DNA of 64,000 bases from Chitinophaga sp. sic0106 (lineage in GTDB: Bacteria; Bacteroidota; Bacteroidia; Chitinophagales; Chitinophagaceae), in the NCBI RefSeq assembly GCF_019219075.1, contig NZ_JAHUWJ010000013.1:62001-126000 (forward strand), written 5' to 3'. The notes under the pieces were generated by a model. It was not told the DNA's origin and ran no database searches. It saw nothing but the letters and a program-made list of their open reading frames with translations. Shown here in pieces: positions 61,732 through 64,000 of this stretch. The translations under genes and the position numbers were made by a program. Positions within the stretch are counted from its first letter, which is position 1. Each line of letters opens with the position of its first letter.

Positions 61732-62472
61732 TTGGAAAAGCTTGTCATAATACCTACGTACAATGAAAAGGATAACATCCAGAACATCATTGACGCTGTA
61801 TTTTCCTTACAGCAGGATTTTCATATCCTGATTGTTGATGATGGCTCCCCGGATGGTACCGGCGCCATTGTAAAATCGTTGCAAACCAAGCATTCCGGCG
61901 AACTTTTCATTGAAGAGCGCACCGGCAAACTGGGTCTTGGCACGGCTTATATCCATGGCTTTAAATGGGCAATGGCAAAAGGTTACCGCTACATTTTTGA
62001 AATGGATGCTGACTTTTCCCATAACCCGAAAGACCTCATCCGCCTCTATGACGCTTGTGCCAAAGGCGGTGCTGACGTATCCGTAGGCTCCCGCTATGTA
62101 AGTGGCGGTAAAACTGAAAACTGGCCATGGGACAGAGCAGTGCTTTCCAAAGGAGCCTCCATTTATGTAGGACTCATCACCTGGATGCCTGTTAAAGATC
62201 CTACCGCAGGCTTTGTGTGCTATACCAGCGCCGTGCTGGAAGCCATCAACCTCGACCAGATCCAGTTCGTAGGCTACGCCTTCCAGATAGAAATGAAATT
62301 CACTGCCTGGAAACTCGGCTTCAAAATAGCCGAAGTGCCTATCACCTTCAAGGATCGTAAAGAAGGCTACTCTAAAATGAGTAAAGGCATCATCAAGGAA
62401 GGTGTGCTGGGCGTACTGAAAATCCAGTGGCAAAGCCTCTTCCGCAAGTACAAGAAAAGAGTAAGTAACTAG
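61732..62472 (+). CDS. Polyprenol monophosphomannose synthase-like glycosyltransferase (GT2)
   Basis: 246 residues from TTG 61732; the N-terminus 'EKLVIIPTYNEKDNIQNIID' follows at once as in other family members, so the rare start is well supported. GT2 motifs: 'ILIVDDGSPDGTGAIVKSLQ', 'IFEMDADFSHNPKDLIRLYD', 'GSRYVSGGKTENWPWDRAVL' and 'DPTAGFVCYTSAVLEAIN'. The dolichol/undecaprenol phosphate mannose synthase group transfers a sugar from a nucleotide donor to polyprenyl phosphate. Probably cotranscribed with the exonuclease (73 bp) and the transporter. Confidence 0.92.
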   Translation: MEKLVIIPTYNEKDNIQNIIDAVFSLQQDFHILIVDDGSPDGTGAIVKSLQTKHSGELFIEERTGKLGLGTAYIHGFKWAMAKGYRYIFEMDADFSHNPKDLIRLYDACAKGGADVSVGSRYVSGGKTENWPWDRAVLSKGASIYVGLITWMPVKDPTAGFVCYTSAVLEAINLDQIQFVGYAFQIEMKFTAWKLGFKIAEVPITFKDRKEGYSKMSKGIIKEGVLGVLKIQWQSLFRKYKKRVSN

Positions 62473-62479
62473 TATAGCA

Positions 62480-62511
62480 CCTGTGCAATGGTACCAACCC
62501 CATTGCACAGG
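62480..62511 (+). other. Hairpin between the glycosyltransferase and EamA genes
   Basis: A 12-bp stem CCTGTGCAATGG (62480-62491) with CCATTGCACAGG (62500-62511) around an 8-base loop. There is no T-run, so it is likely to stabilise or attenuate the message rather than terminate it. Confidence 0.6.
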
Positions 62512-62539
62512 ACTGCAAACCCGCTCCCGGCGGCCCATC

Positions 62540-63427
62540 ATGAAAAAAGCATTTCTCGAACTCCATCTTTCGGTATTCCTCGCTGGATTCACCGGTATTT
62601 TAGGTAAACTCATTACCCTCAACGAAGGAATGCTTGTATGGTATCGCCTTCTGATCACCTGCATCAGCATGTATTTCCTGTTTCGCTACCAGGGCGCCCT
62701 TAAAAAGTTGCCTTGGAAAGATATCATACCTATCGGCAGCACAGGGGTGATCGTAGCCTTACACTGGCTCTTTTTCTATGGGAGCATTAAATACGCCAAC
62801 GTATCCATAGGCGTGGTATGCTTTTCGCTCACCAGCCTGTTTACCGCCATCTTTGATCCGCTGATCAACCGCCGCCGCTTTGATACGGTGGAAATGCTGC
62901 TTAGTATGCTCACCCTGGCAGGGATTCTGCTCATCTTCCACTTTGATACGCAATACCGCACCGGCATCATTCTGGGTATTATCTCCGCTATGTTTGCCGC
63001 CTTGTTTACGGTATTCAATAAACGCCTCATTAAACGATTTGATACCAAAACCATCACCTTCTACGAACTCACAACGGGACTAGCGGTACTGAGTGTTTTC
63101 GCACCACTGTACCTCCACCTGTTTCCGGTGGCCAGCCTGCTGCCATCGACTATGGACTGGCTGTACCTGCTCATTCTCTCCTGGGCATGTACCATTTGCA
63201 TGTACCTGCTGAGTATGAGCGCCCTCAAAAAAATATCACCATTTACAGTAAACCTCTGCTTCAACCTGGAACCGGTGTATAGCATTATTCTTGCCTTCGC
63301 CATCTTCCATGAAAATAAATACCTCAATACGGCATTTTACGGTGGCCTGGCCTGCATTATTTTGTCTGTAGTGCTACAGATGGTAAGAGTGAGCCGCCAT
63401 CCGGAAACATTATCCACAGCGCATTAA
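62540..63427 (+). CDS. EamA/DMT-family transporter
   Basis: 295 residues from ATG 62540; an in-frame upstream start at 62483 lies before the hairpin and was not used. Ten membrane helices in two EamA repeats ('LAGFTGILGKLITLNEGMLV', 'HWLFFYGSIKYANVSIGVVC', second half 'LYLLILSWACTICMYLLSMS' and 'FNLEPVYSIILAFAIFHENK'). It probably exports an amino acid, nucleobase or other metabolite. Substrate unknown. Confidence 0.9.
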   Translation: MKKAFLELHLSVFLAGFTGILGKLITLNEGMLVWYRLLITCISMYFLFRYQGALKKLPWKDIIPIGSTGVIVALHWLFFYGSIKYANVSIGVVCFSLTSLFTAIFDPLINRRRFDTVEMLLSMLTLAGILLIFHFDTQYRTGIILGIISAMFAALFTVFNKRLIKRFDTKTITFYELTTGLAVLSVFAPLYLHLFPVASLLPSTMDWLYLLILSWACTICMYLLSMSALKKISPFTVNLCFNLEPVYSIILAFAIFHENKYLNTAFYGGLACIILSVVLQMVRVSRHPETLSTAH

Positions 63428-63460
63428 AAAAAAGCCTGATGTCGCTTAAGGCATCAGGCT
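63425..63460. terminator. Bidirectional intrinsic terminator
   Basis: A 9-bp stem AGCCTGATG / CATCAGGCT (63433-63441 with 63452-63460) between the convergent EamA gene and the T9SS-protein gene. An eight-A run just before it gives a T-run on the minus strand, favouring the gene that ends at 63484. Confidence 0.85.
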
Positions 63461-63483
63461 GATAAAATCAAATCAACTACTTT

Positions 63484-64000
63484 CTATTTCTGCCCCACAA
63501 TCAGAGGTTGCCTTTCCTTAGTACCGTTATACTCAATTTCAATATAGTACAAACCTTGTTTCAACTCGCTGATATTGAGTTGCGCTGCGCCTACATTCGT
63601 GAATTTCTGTTGCTTTACCCGGTTACCCATCTGATCAAACACCGTAACTACCTGTATTTGCACAGCCTTTTCCGCGCCTGCCGCTTTCATCATATTTCCA
63701 TCCTGTTTCTGGGTGATACTGATCGTATTAACTGCCGGATTCGGTGATACTGCGAACAGCGTCATCGGGCACGGTGCGTATACGGTAACACCATCATTCA
63801 CCGTTTGATTGCATGCATTTTTAGCAGTGATATTCACTCCACCGCCACCTTTTACAGCCACCCATGAAGTGGAAGAAGAAGGGCTGTAAATATTGATCTG
63901 ACTTGTACTTCCGCCCGGAGTGGATGTCCATACGTAATTGGTCAGCGGCATGTTGGGCGATGCGGAGATAAACCAATCCTGCCATCCGCCATCCCTGCAA
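63484..64000 (-). CDS. T9SS type A sorting domain protein (N-terminus beyond window)
   Basis: Partial: at least 171 codons, open at 64000. The visible part has a beta-sandwich segment ('GGWQDWFISASPNMPLTNYV', 'WTSTPGGSTSQINIYSPSSS', 'NITAKNACNQTVNDGVTVYA') and a C-terminal type IX secretion sorting domain ('FAVSPNPAVNTISITQKQ', 'VTVFDQMGNRVKQQKFTNVG', 'ISELKQGLYYIEIEYNGTKE'). It is exported through the outer membrane by the T9SS. The catalytic or binding part lies outside the window. An internal ATG at 63951 is not its start. Confidence 0.85.
   Translation of the reverse strand, partial: CRDGGWQDWFISASPNMPLTNYVWTSTPGGSTSQINIYSPSSSTSWVAVKGGGGVNITAKNACNQTVNDGVTVYAPCPMTLFAVSPNPAVNTISITQKQDGNMMKAAGAEKAVQIQVVTVFDQMGNRVKQQKFTNVGAAQLNISELKQGLYYIEIEYNGTKERQPLIVGQK

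Noticed and set aside
61807..62670. Minus-strand open frame (287 codons) opposite the glycosyltransferase
   Set aside because: Shadow of the GT2 gene and the start of the EamA gene.
1..64000. Search for tRNA, rRNA, known riboswitches and integrase/att structures
   Set aside because: No gap has a cloverleaf-like or conserved RNA pattern that I could support, and no integrase gene is present.

Overview
The window comes from a Bacteroidota chromosome, most likely a Chitinophaga-like member of the Chitinophagaceae. The evidence is three SusC/SusD outer-membrane pairs with ECF sigma/FecR regulators, a secreted GH18 chitinase ending in a type IX secretion (T9SS) sorting domain, TlpA/DUF4369 thioredoxins, a bacillithiol-type YtxJ protein, and promoters with the Bacteroidota -7 element TAnnTTTG. 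Shine-Dalgarno sites are scarce. Genus is inferred from gene content, not from a marker gene. No rRNA, tRNA or CRISPR array was seen.

Layout. 1-6120: SusD (cut by the window edge), SusC and FecR on the minus strand, with their sigma factor divergent. 6155-9991: flavin reductase, AraC regulator, M1 peptidase, small regulator-like protein. 10084-15277: second SusC/SusD pair without sigma/FecR, followed upstream by a decayed TlpA remnant. 15747-18104: sigma factor, a repeat-bearing membrane protein that is probably its anti-sigma factor, and a lipoprotein. 18284-19714: lipocalin-like lipoprotein, an unidentified gene fragment, and a DUF4256 protein. 19773-32803: minus-strand run GH51 / tandem GH43 / sigma / FecR / SusC / SusD (interrupted by an in-frame TAG) / TlpA, which looks like an arabinose-polymer utilisation locus. 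32902-35463: MscS-type channel.

35979-42023 holds two mirror-image copies of a sensory module (small protein, multi-TM protein, HisKA_3 kinase, NarL-type regulator) facing each other across an acetyltransferase gene. 42210-47330 has the chitinase, a DUF2809 membrane protein, a possible GNAT toxin-antitoxin pair, and a divergent AraC/quinone-reductase pair. 47409-50321 is a MNIO (DUF692) RiPP operon of the HvfA/HvfB/HvfC (bufferin, copper-binding) kind, with its own ECF sigma factor and zinc-finger anti-sigma upstream. 50550-64000 is mostly housekeeping: LuxE-like acyltransferase, acyl-CoA carboxylase beta subunit, UbiA-like protein, M42 peptidase, AroQ, UbiX, YtxJ, Mpl, a DnaQ-like exonuclease, polyprenol-phosphate glycosyltransferase, EamA transporter, and the tail of a T9SS-secreted protein.

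Most worth a second look: the twin sensor modules; three intergenic elements that can each fold into either of two mutually exclusive hairpin pairs sharing one arm (47.3, 55.4 and 58.7 kb); the MNIO copper-peptide operon; two genes broken by single in-frame stop codons (a SusD and a sigma factor); and the nine-residue tandem repeat in the putative anti-sigma factor.
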